Position numbers and translations under genes: made by a program
From: Streptomyces sp. NBC_00370
Lineage (GTDB): Bacteria > Actinomycetota > Actinomycetes > Streptomycetales > Streptomycetaceae
DNA: 64,000 nt
NCBI RefSeq assembly: GCF_036084755.1
Contig: NZ_CP107968.1
Span: forward strand, 6,828,001-6,892,000
Direction of reading: 5' to 3'
The notes under the pieces: generated by a model
The model's input: only the letters and a program-made list of their open reading frames with translations
What the model was told of the DNA's origin: nothing
The model's database searches: none
Shown here: positions 34,500 to 41,395 of the stretch, in pieces
How positions within the stretch are numbered: the first letter of the stretch is position 1
Layout of the letters: each line of letters begins with the position of its first letter

Positions 34500-34544
34500 A
34501 CGGTATGGCACGCCGTGCCAGCTGACAAGACACTGCGTGCCAGT
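34500..34544 (-). promoter_or_regulatory. Likely ccr operon promoter with palindromic operator
   Basis: On the minus strand TTGTCA (34528-34523) and TACCGT (34505-34500) are spaced by 17 nt, a sigma70-like promoter. The spacer contains the perfect palindrome TGGCACGGCGTGCCA (34520-34506). Immediately upstream of the -35 lies a second dyad ACTG-gcacg-CAGT (34544-34532) sharing TGGCACG. Both would be natural repressor sites, probably for the adjacent TetR protein. A 34318-34499 leader of about 180 nt would precede ccr; I see no gene in it, nor in 34545-34671. Confidence 0.6.
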
Positions 34545-34671
34545 AATTTCCCCGGCGGACGCCTCGGGTCATCGGCTACTCACTTTCCGTGATCGCGACT
34601 GGGCGCGACGACGAACGGAGGGGGACGGCCCCTCCGGCATGTGACCCCACCGGCATTTCTATATACGGATC

Positions 34672-34691
34672 GTCGTCCCGCCGGGGACGAC
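34672..34691. terminator. Hairpin downstream of the TetR gene
   Basis: GTCGTCCC and GGGACGAC form perfect 8-bp arms with a 4-nt loop, 28 bp past the stop of the minus-strand TetR gene. On the minus strand it is followed by TATATAG, an AT-rich run unusual in this DNA. It could separate the TetR transcript from the ccr operon. Confidence 0.55.
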
Positions 34692-34719
34692 ACGCGCTCG
34701 GGACGGCCGCGTCGCGCCG

Positions 34720-35532
34720 CTACGCGTTCTTGAGCGCCTTTTTGATGGTCCGCATGACCTCGTCCAGCGGCGCGTCCACATGCGCCACCGTCACCAGCAC
34801 GTCCCCGCTGGTACGCGCGGTCGCCGCCGCCCGCTCCGGCTTGCCGCCGACGGTACGGCCCGCGCCGATGCCCGCGCCGAACGTGTCACGGACGATCTCG
34901 AAGGCGTGGTCGAGCTGCGCCTCCACGTCGCCCTTGCCGCCGGCCCGCAGCCAGCGCCGCAGCACATGGTTGTGCGCGGTGACGACGGCAGAGGCGGCCA
35001 CCTCGGCCAGCAGCGGGTCGTCGTTGCCGTCGGTGTGGTCGTGCTCGTCGAAGTGCCCCAGCAGATAGCGGGTGAACAGCCGCTCGTAGCGCGCCACCGA
35101 AGCGATCTCCCGCTCGCGCAGCGTGGGCACCTCACGGGTCAGCCGGTAGCGCTCGACGGAGACGGCGGGCGACGCCGCGTACATCCGCATGACCTCTTTG
35201 ATGCCGCGGCACACCGTGTCCAGCGGGTGCTCGTGGGCCGGGGCCGCGTTCAGCACGGCCTCGGCCCGTACGAGCGTGTCGTCGTGGTCGGGGAAGATCG
35301 CCTCTTCCTTCGACCTGAAATGCCGGAAGAAGGTGCGGCGCGCGACCCCGGCCGTCGCCGCGATCTCGTCGACCGTCGTCGCCTCGTACCCCTTGGTGGC
35401 GAACAGCTCCATCGCCGCCGCCGCCAGTTCGCGGCGCATCTTCAGCCGCTGGGCCGCGGCGCGGGTACTCGCCGCAGTCTCAGGAGCATCGGACCTGGCA
35501 GTCGTACGGGAGGATTTGGCCGACTGGGACAT
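34720..35532 (-). CDS. TetR-family transcriptional regulator
   Basis: About 270 aa. The helix-turn-helix is LAAAAMELFATKGYEATTVD then EIAATAGVARRTFFRHFRSK, strongly TetR-like. The remainder is a helical ligand domain (VCRGIKEVMRMYAAS, LRRWLRAGGKGDVEAQLDHA). An ATG at 35532 is used; an upstream in-frame ATG at 35550 is possible. It lies between the duplicated dehydrogenase and ccr, all on the same strand, so it is a good candidate for the repressor of the ethylmalonyl-CoA operon, possibly sensing a CoA intermediate. The link rests on position and the nearby palindromes. Confidence 0.85.
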   Translation of the reverse strand: MSQSAKSSRTTARSDAPETAASTRAAAQRLKMRRELAAAAMELFATKGYEATTVDEIAATAGVARRTFFRHFRSKEEAIFPDHDDTLVRAEAVLNAAPAHEHPLDTVCRGIKEVMRMYAASPAVSVERYRLTREVPTLREREIASVARYERLFTRYLLGHFDEHDHTDGNDDPLLAEVAASAVVTAHNHVLRRWLRAGGKGDVEAQLDHAFEIVRDTFGAGIGAGRTVGGKPERAAATARTSGDVLVTVAHVDAPLDEVMRTIKKALKNA

Positions 35533-35614
35533 GAGGTGAACGTACTGCATCCGCCCTGCGGAAATCTCCTGCGGGGCGGGGCCGCCCGGATCGCCGCCGG
35601 GCGCGGCCCCGCCG

Positions 35615-37396
35615 TCAGCGCCGCGCATATTCGCGGAAGCCGCGCCCGGTCTTGCGGCCCAGGCACCCGGCGGCCACCAGATGCTCCAGCAGCGGCGCGG
35701 GGGCGAGGCCCGGGTCACGGAACTCGCGGTGCAGCACCCGCTCGATGGCGAGGGACACGTCGAGACCGACCACGTCGAGGAGTTCGAAGGGCCCCATCGG
35801 GTAGCCGCCGCCGAGCTTCATCGCCGCGTCGATGTCGTCGAGCGTCGCGTAGTGCTCCTGCACCATCTTGACCGCGTTGTTCAGGTACGGGAAAAGCAGC
35901 GCGTTCACGATGAAGCCCGCCCGGTCGCCGCAGTCCACCGGATGCTTGCGGATCGCCGCGCTCACCTCGTGCACCGCGGCGTGCGCCTCGTCCGACGTGA
36001 GGACCGTACGGACCACCTCGACCAGTTTCATGGCCGGGGCCGGGTTGAAGAAGTGCATACCGACGACGTCGCGGGGGCGCGAGGTGGCGCGGGCGCACGC
36101 GATCACCGGCAGCGACGAGGTGGTCGTCGCGAGGACGGCGCCGGGACGGCAGACCTTGTCGAGGGTGGCGAACAGCTGCCGCTTGACCTCCAGGTCCTCC
36201 ACCACCGCCTCGACGGCGAAATCGACCTCGGCGAACGCGTCGAGCGAACCGGCCGGCGCGATCCTGGCCAGCGCCTCGGCCCTGGCCTCCGCCGTCAGCC
36301 GCCCTTTGTCGACGGATCGCTGAAGCGACGTGGCGACCCGGTCCTTGGCCGCCGCCGCCTTCTCCGGGCCGCGCGCCGCCAGCACCACGTCGTACCCGGC
36401 CTTCGCGAAGACCTCGGCGATGCCGCTCGCCATCGTGCCGGAACCGGCGACCCCCACCGATGTGACGGTCCGCGCCCCGTCCGTCCCGGTGCGGTCGGGC
36501 GGGGTGAGCGCGTCGGGGACGACGGTGGCGCTGCCCGGCGCCTCGTACGTGTAGAAGCCGCGGCCCGACTTGCGCCCGGTGAGCCCCGCCTCGCTGAGCT
36601 GTCTGAGCACCGGCGCCGGCGCGTGCAGCCGGTCGCGCGACGCCGCGTACATCGCTTCGAGCACCGTGCGCGCGGTGTCGACGCCGATCAGGTCGAGGAG
36701 GGCGAGCGGCCCCATCGGCAGCCCGCAGCCCAGCCGCATCGCGGCGTCGATGTCCTCGCGCGACGCGTACTTGGCCTCGTACATCGCCGCTGCCTGGTTG
36801 AGATAGCCGAAGAGCAGCCCGTCGGCGACGAAGCCCGGCCGGTCACCGACGGCGACCGGCTCCTTGCCCAGCTCACGGGCGAGCGCGGTGACCGCCTCGA
36901 CGGCGGCCGGTGCGGTGAGGACCGTACGGACCACCTCGACCAGTTTCATCGCCGGCGCCGGGTTGAAGAAGTGCAGCCCGAGCACCCGCTCGGGGTGCGC
37001 CGAGTCCGCGGCGAGCCGGGTCACCGACAGCGCGTTCGTGCCCGTCGCGAGGACGGCGGAGGGGCTGACGATGCCGTCCAGGGCGCGGAAGACCTGCTGC
37101 TTGGTCTCGTACGACTCGGGCACCACCTCGATCACCAGACCGGCGTCGGCGGCGGCCCGCAGATCGGTGAAGGTACGGAACCGGGCGAGGACGGTACGCC
37201 GCTCCTGCTCGGTGAGCCGCCCGCGCTCCACGGCGCGGGCGGTGGAGGCTTCGAGCGCGGTGACGGCCTGGGCCGTGGCCGCGTCGCTGATGTCGATACC
37301 GACGACCTCGCGGCCGGCCCGGGTGAGGATCTCGGCGATGCCGGTCCCCATGGTGCCGAGGCCGACGACGGCGATGGTGGAGAGAGGGATGTCCAT
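35615..37396 (-). CDS. Tandemly duplicated 3-hydroxyacyl-CoA dehydrogenase
   Basis: 593 aa containing two complete dehydrogenase modules. Module 1 begins IAVVGLGTMGTGIAEILTRA, module 2 (from about residue 318) VGVAGSGTMASGIAEVFAKA. Each has the catalytic segment GLHFFNPAPAMKLVEV or GMHFFNPAPAMKLVEV, PGFVADGLLFGYLN or AGFIVNALLFPYLN, and a closing LTGRKSGRGFYTY or LGRKTGRGFREY. The reaction is NAD-linked interconversion of 3-hydroxyacyl- and 3-oxoacyl-CoA, which would feed crotonyl-CoA formation for the ccr pathway. Normal single enzymes have about 285 residues. It is 83 bp upstream of the TetR gene and may share its transcript. Confidence 0.9.
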   Translation of the reverse strand: MDIPLSTIAVVGLGTMGTGIAEILTRAGREVVGIDISDAATAQAVTALEASTARAVERGRLTEQERRTVLARFRTFTDLRAAADAGLVIEVVPESYETKQQVFRALDGIVSPSAVLATGTNALSVTRLAADSAHPERVLGLHFFNPAPAMKLVEVVRTVLTAPAAVEAVTALARELGKEPVAVGDRPGFVADGLLFGYLNQAAAMYEAKYASREDIDAAMRLGCGLPMGPLALLDLIGVDTARTVLEAMYAASRDRLHAPAPVLRQLSEAGLTGRKSGRGFYTYEAPGSATVVPDALTPPDRTGTDGARTVTSVGVAGSGTMASGIAEVFAKAGYDVVLAARGPEKAAAAKDRVATSLQRSVDKGRLTAEARAEALARIAPAGSLDAFAEVDFAVEAVVEDLEVKRQLFATLDKVCRPGAVLATTTSSLPVIACARATSRPRDVVGMHFFNPAPAMKLVEVVRTVLTSDEAHAAVHEVSAAIRKHPVDCGDRAGFIVNALLFPYLNNAVKMVQEHYATLDDIDAAMKLGGGYPMGPFELLDVVGLDVSLAIERVLHREFRDPGLAPAPLLEHLVAAGCLGRKTGRGFREYARR

Positions 37397-37760
37397 CACG
37401 GGACTCCAGGGGAGGAAGAGTGACGACTGAAGGGGGGCGGCGGCGGGCGCGCGCACGTGTGCACGGGGCGGTGCGCCGGGTGCCGTGCGTCGCTCGTGGT
37501 GCGCCGCGTGTCCTGCGGATTGGTGCGGGATCCCTGCGGATTCCTGCGGGTCAGGAGGGCGCCACCCTGTCCCGGGGTCGCGTCGCTCGTACTGAACTCG
37601 TGCCGAACCGACTGCACTGCGCTCTCGACGGCTGCGTCACCAGGCCGCCGGGAGCCGCGGGGGTCACCCGCTCATCTGAGGTTAACCGACGGGTAACGAG
37701 CGCGCCAGACCTCCGTCCTGGCTGGCGGATGTGGTCTGGGTCACGGATACTCTGGCCGCC
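37397..37760. other. 364-bp divergent intergenic region, no gene found
   Basis: It separates the dehydrogenase (minus) from the HEAT protein (plus). It holds a run of short near-repeats of TGCGGAT/CTGCGG (about 37511-37553) and the perfect palindrome GGTTAACC (37679-37686 region) followed by a related GGGTAAC. GATACT about 10 bp before the ATG at 37761 could serve as a -10 box for an almost leaderless transcript. No protein-like open frame was found. Confidence 0.5.
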
Positions 37761-38327
37761 ATGAACGAGGACTTCCGCTCTCTCGCGGACCGGGTGCGGG
37801 ACGAGTCCGGCGGCTGCGCCGCGTACGAACGGCTCATCGCCACCGAGGACGACGAGGAGCTGGCCGTCGTGCTCGTCGAGCGCGAACGGCCGTTATGGGC
37901 ACGGGAGATCGCGGCCTTCCGGCTGGGCTGCGCGGGCGACAGCCGGGCCTTCGAGACGCTGGTCCTGCTGCTCAACCACCGCGACCCGGAGCGCTGCGTC
38001 GGCGCCTCGTACGCCCTGGCGCGGCTCGCCGACCCCCGCACGGCGCGGGCGGCGGCAGCGCTGGCCACGAACGCGATGCGCACGGCGTACGCCCTGCACC
38101 CCGTCCGCCTGCTCACCGAACTGCGCGCGCCCGAGTCCGTACCGGCACTGATCACCACGCTGGAGCGGCTGCTGGCCCCGGACGAACCACACTGGCGGGT
38201 GGCACTCGCCTGCGTCGAAGGCCTGGGCGAGCTGGGCGACCCGCGCGCCACGACGGTGCTGCGGGCGGCCCTCGAAACCCCGGGGCTCCGCCCGGCGGCG
38301 ACCGAGGCCCTGACCCGCCTGGCCTGA
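37761..38327 (+). CDS. HEAT-repeat protein
   Basis: 188 aa made of repeated helical pairs: LWAREIAAFRLGCAGDSRAF ETL, DPERCVGASYALARLADPRT, APESVPALITTLERL, WRVALACVEGLGELGDPRAT, each with the HEAT/PBS-lyase-type pattern. Such small solenoids are protein-binding scaffolds. There is no catalytic motif. The ATG at 37761 was chosen over upstream in-frame codons because the repeat scaffold begins right after it. It is convergent with the acetyltransferase gene, 14 bp away. Confidence 0.8.
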   Translation: MNEDFRSLADRVRDESGGCAAYERLIATEDDEELAVVLVERERPLWAREIAAFRLGCAGDSRAFETLVLLLNHRDPERCVGASYALARLADPRTARAAAALATNAMRTAYALHPVRLLTELRAPESVPALITTLERLLAPDEPHWRVALACVEGLGELGDPRATTVLRAALETPGLRPAATEALTRLA

Positions 38328-38341
38328 CGCCCGGACAGGGC

Positions 38342-38842
38342 CTAGGCGTTCAGGCGCGCCGCGTACCGCACCTCCGGTACGGGGACGTTCGCCACCTCGT
38401 ACGACTCGCTCGCTCCGTCAGGCGTGAAGCCCGCCTTCGTGTAGAAGCGGCGTGCCCGGGCGTTGTCCGTCAGTACCCACAGCGACATCGACCGGTATCC
38501 CCGCGCCGCCGCGCGTACGCGCAACTCGGCCATCAGGGACCGGCCGACGCCGGTGGACAGGTGTTCGGGGCGTACGTAGAGGGCGTACAGCTCCGCCGTG
38601 CCGTCCGGCGCTCCGGTGTCCCGGCTCGGGCCGAAGCAGCCCCAGCCGACGGCCTCGCCCGCGCGTTCCGCGACGACGTTCACCACCCGGCTTCCCCCGG
38701 CGCCGAACTGCTCCCGCCGGCGCGCGGCGTCCTCCTCGACGCTCATCGCGTCCAGGTAGGCCGTGGGCATCAGCCCCGCGTACGCGTGCTGCCAGCCGCG
38801 CACCCGGATCCGCGCGACGGCCTCGCAGTCGTCCGCCGTCAT
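38342..38842 (-). CDS. GNAT-family N-acetyltransferase
   Basis: 166 aa. The acetyl-CoA-binding motif is YALYVRPEHLSTGVGRSLMA (the V-x5-G-x-G-x-G/A type), followed by SLWVLTDNARARRFYTKAGF. The first strand of the fold (VRIRDMT) lies partly before the ATG at 38842. A CTG at 38872 that overlaps the ridA stop (CTGA) would restore it and may be the true start. The protein would acetylate a small molecule or an amino terminus. It follows ridA directly, so the two share a transcript. The TAG stop at 38342 lies in a CTAG. Confidence 0.8.
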   Translation of the reverse strand: MTADDCEAVARIRVRGWQHAYAGLMPTAYLDAMSVEEDAARRREQFGAGGSRVVNVVAERAGEAVGWGCFGPSRDTGAPDGTAELYALYVRPEHLSTGVGRSLMAELRVRAAARGYRSMSLWVLTDNARARRFYTKAGFTPDGASESYEVANVPVPEVRYAARLNA

Positions 38843-38868
38843 GTCCCGGATCCGGACCGGCCCCCCGC

Positions 38869-39273
38869 TCAGCCCTTCTCCCCGACGACGGCGAACGCCT
38901 CTATCTCCAGCAGCAGTTCGGGCCGGAACAGCGCGGCCACCTGGATCGCCGAACTGGCCGGCGGGCGTGCGGTGTCCACGACCTCGTCGCGCGCGATCCG
39001 GATCGCGGGCAGATGGGCGACGTCCGTGACGAAGTACGTCAGCTTGACGACATCGGCGAAGGTGGCGCCCGCGGCGGCGAGGCAGCGGCGCAGATTCTCG
39101 AAGACCTGGCGCGCCTGGGCGGCCGCGTCGCCCTCCCCGACGAGCTTGCCGTCCCCGTCGAAGGCGCACTGGCCGGACACCGCGACGAACGTGCCCGTGC
39201 CGTACACGACATGGCTGTAGCCGTTGCCGGGGGCGACGCCTTCGGGCGCCGGTACATGGGTGAGTCCACTCAT
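38869..39273 (-). CDS. ridA: RidA-family enamine/imine deaminase-like protein
   Basis: 134 aa, normal for the YjgF/YER057c/UK114 family. The core is GTFVAVSGQCAFDGDGKLVG, ARQVFENLRRCLAAAGAT, VVKLTYFVTDVAHLPAIR and ARPPASSAIQVAALFRPELL LEIEAFAVV. The conserved arginine that binds the carboxylate in true RidA (in the usual CR-x-x-x-x-V region) is not obvious: this form has RPPASSAIQVAAL. It therefore may belong to an Rid subfamily with another substrate. It is the first gene of a pair with the acetyltransferase. Confidence 0.88.
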   Translation of the reverse strand: MSGLTHVPAPEGVAPGNGYSHVVYGTGTFVAVSGQCAFDGDGKLVGEGDAAAQARQVFENLRRCLAAAGATFADVVKLTYFVTDVAHLPAIRIARDEVVDTARPPASSAIQVAALFRPELLLEIEAFAVVGEKG

Positions 39274-39356
39274 GCGCCCATCCTGGCCGATGCCACTGAC
39301 AACGCGCCAAGGGGTTTCGCGGCCGACGGCCGGCCCCCGGCTCCCGCCCCCCCCGG

Positions 39357-40406
39357 TCACAACAGCGTGAGCTGCGTGGCCTCCTGTTCGGGCTGCCGCG
39401 CGGTCGGCAGGTCCGGGTCCGTCGGTACGGACAGCCGGCGCGACGCTCCCCGGGCCGCGGGGCCGATGCCGTACTCGTCGGCCAGCGCGTGCACCTGGCC
39501 GGTGATGCGGCGCTGGTACCACTTCGGGGCGTAGGCGCCCTCCGCGTAGAGCCGTTCGTACCGCCGCACCAGGTGCGGATGGCGCTCGGCGAGCCAGGCC
39601 ATGAACCACTCGCGCGCGCCGGGCCGCAGATGCAGGACGAGCGGGGTCACGGAGGTCGCGCCGGCCGCCGCTATCGCCCGTACCGTCGCCCGGAGCTGGT
39701 CGGGCCGGTCGCCCAGGAAGGGGATGACCGGCGCCATCAGCACCCCGCAGCCGATCCCGTTCTCCGACATCGCCCGTACGACGTCGAGCCGGCGCTCCGG
39801 TGAGGGCGTGCCGGGCTCGACGGTGCGCCACAGCTCCTGGTCGACCGAGCCGACCGAGACGGAGATGCCCACCTCGGTGACGGCCGCCGCCTGCCGCAGC
39901 AGCTCCAGGTCGCGGAGGATCAGCGTGCCCTTGGTGAGGATGGAGAACGGGTTCGCGCGCTCGGTGAGCGCCGAGATGATGCCGGGCATCAGCCGGTAGC
40001 GGCCCTCGGCCCGCTGGTAGCAGTCGACGTTCGTGCCCATCGCGATGTGCGCCCCCTCCCAGCGGGGCGACGCGAGATGGCGCCGCAGCAGCTCCGGGGC
40101 GTTGATCTTGACGACGATCTGGGAGTCGAAGCCGAGTCCGGTGTCGAGGTCCAGATAGCTGTGGGTCTTGCGCGCGAAGCAGTAGACGCAGGCGTGCGTG
40201 CAGCCGCGGTACGGGTTGACCGTCCATTCGAACGGCATACGGGACGCTCCCGGCACCCGGTTCACGATCGAGCGGGCACGTATTTCATGGAAGGTGATGC
40301 CGCGGAATTCGGGGGTGTCGAAGGTGCGTGTGGTCACCGCGTCCGTCCCGAAGAGCGCGATGTCCCCAGTTGTCCCGGGGTTCTCGACCAGATTGTCCCA
40401 GCGCAT
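39357..40406 (-). CDS. Rv2578c-type radical SAM protein, SOS-linked
   Basis: 349 aa. The iron-sulfur cluster motif CTHACVYC gives Cys69, Cys73 and Cys76, with the opening NPYRGCTHACVYCFARKTHS typical of the SplB-like/Rv2578c radical SAM group. Further blocks are IAMGTNVDCYQRAEGRY, FSILTKGTLILRDLELL and SVGSVDQELWRTVEPGTP SPERRL. The chain lacks the C-terminal lesion-binding part known in spore photoproduct lyase, so the reaction is unknown, but DNA repair is plausible. The ATG at 40406 follows GAGGAGG. A LexA-type box lies just upstream. Confidence 0.88.
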   Translation of the reverse strand: MRWDNLVENPGTTGDIALFGTDAVTTRTFDTPEFRGITFHEIRARSIVNRVPGASRMPFEWTVNPYRGCTHACVYCFARKTHSYLDLDTGLGFDSQIVVKINAPELLRRHLASPRWEGAHIAMGTNVDCYQRAEGRYRLMPGIISALTERANPFSILTKGTLILRDLELLRQAAAVTEVGISVSVGSVDQELWRTVEPGTPSPERRLDVVRAMSENGIGCGVLMAPVIPFLGDRPDQLRATVRAIAAAGATSVTPLVLHLRPGAREWFMAWLAERHPHLVRRYERLYAEGAYAPKWYQRRITGQVHALADEYGIGPAARGASRRLSVPTDPDLPTARQPEQEATQLTLL

Positions 40407-40439
40407 GGCTGCCTCCTCGGTAGTGCTCCTCAGAGAATA

Positions 40440-40451
40440 GAACATTTGTTC
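40440..40451. promoter_or_regulatory. LexA/SOS box upstream of the radical SAM gene
   Basis: GAAC-attt-GTTC is an exact match to the actinobacterial LexA core GAAC-N4-GTTC, 34 bp upstream of the start codon. On the minus strand it lies in the spacer of a plausible promoter (CCGACA, 18 nt, TATTCT), so bound LexA would block transcription. The mycobacterial homologue Rv2578c is also known as an SOS gene, which supports the reading. Confidence 0.8.
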
Positions 40452-40543
40452 GTTCAATGTCGGCCACCCCGATTTGGGCGGGCGCGCCGGGGGTGGTTGG
40501 CTGTCCGCACTTCACCCAAGAACCGAGTGCTGGAGGAACAGCC

Positions 40544-41131
40544 ATGGCGCAGGTCGAGGCCACGACGGAGCGGATCATCGCGGCGGACGCGGAGACCGTG
40601 TTCGACGCGCTGGCCGACTACCGGGACACCCGTGCGAAGCTCCTGCCCGAGCAGTTCAGCGAGTACGAGGTGCGCGAGGGCGGCGACGGCGAGGGGACCC
40701 TCGTCCACTGGAAGCTCCAGGCCACCAGCAAGCGAATCCGCGACTGTCTGCTGGAGGTCACGGAGCCCACGGACGGTCAGCTGGTCGAGAAGGACCGCAA
40801 CTCCTCCATGGTCACCACCTGGGTCGTCACCCCGGCGGGTGAGGGCGGTTCGAAGGCCGTCGTCACCACGGTCTGGGACGGCGCCGGCGGTGTGGGCGGC
40901 TTCTTCGAGCGCACCTTCGCGCCCAAGGGACTCGGCCGTATCTACAGCACGATCCTGGCGAGGCTCGCCGCCGAGACCGAGAAGGCCGGGGCCGCGACGG
41001 CCGGAGCCGAGAAGTCCGGAGCCGAGAAGTCCGGCGGAGACGTCGAGGTGGCCCCCGGCGACAAGGCCGCGACCGGGCCTGCCGCGACCGAGCCCGCGGT
41101 GACCGACCCCGCCGAGGGTGAGAAGAAGTAG
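40544..41131 (+). CDS. SRPBCC-family protein (polyketide-cyclase/START-like fold)
   Basis: 195 aa. The first 145 residues form a helix-grip domain: VEATTERIIAADAETVFDAL, the YRDTRAKLLPEQFSEYEVR strand, and a C-terminal long helix FAPKGLGRIYSTILARLAAE. The tail is disordered and repetitive (AGAEKSGAEKSGG, then Ala/Thr/Pro-rich). GGAGG precedes the ATG. Such proteins bind hydrophobic ligands in a cavity. It is divergent from the radical SAM gene with 137 bp between starts and shares its control region, so DNA damage might influence it too. Confidence 0.82.
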   Translation: MAQVEATTERIIAADAETVFDALADYRDTRAKLLPEQFSEYEVREGGDGEGTLVHWKLQATSKRIRDCLLEVTEPTDGQLVEKDRNSSMVTTWVVTPAGEGGSKAVVTTVWDGAGGVGGFFERTFAPKGLGRIYSTILARLAAETEKAGAATAGAEKSGAEKSGGDVEVAPGDKAATGPAATEPAVTDPAEGEKK

Positions 41132-41395
41132 TCCCGGGCAACCAAGCTCCCTCGGTCACTCCCGCCGGGGTCACCGATTCGGGTGGTTTTCCCCGCGGCG
41201 CCGTACCGCGCTCCGCGCGTGATGCGTCGCGGGAAAGCCCCTGATGAGCGCCCCGGCGCGGGCTCCCACGCACAACACGCCCCCGCCGTAACCCCCTTCG
41301 TTCGTGAGCATCCCGCTTGCTCCTGCTTGGCGCGCAATGCGAAGAATGACGCCGCGCAAGTGTGCCGGGTGCGGGCGTGACGAGGGGAGCAGTAC

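Noticed and set aside
38330..38345. CGGACAGGGCCTAGG as another scar of the 172-bp element
   Set aside because: Only the CGGACA and CTAGG words match and the intervening bases differ, which is no better than chance at a CTAG stop.
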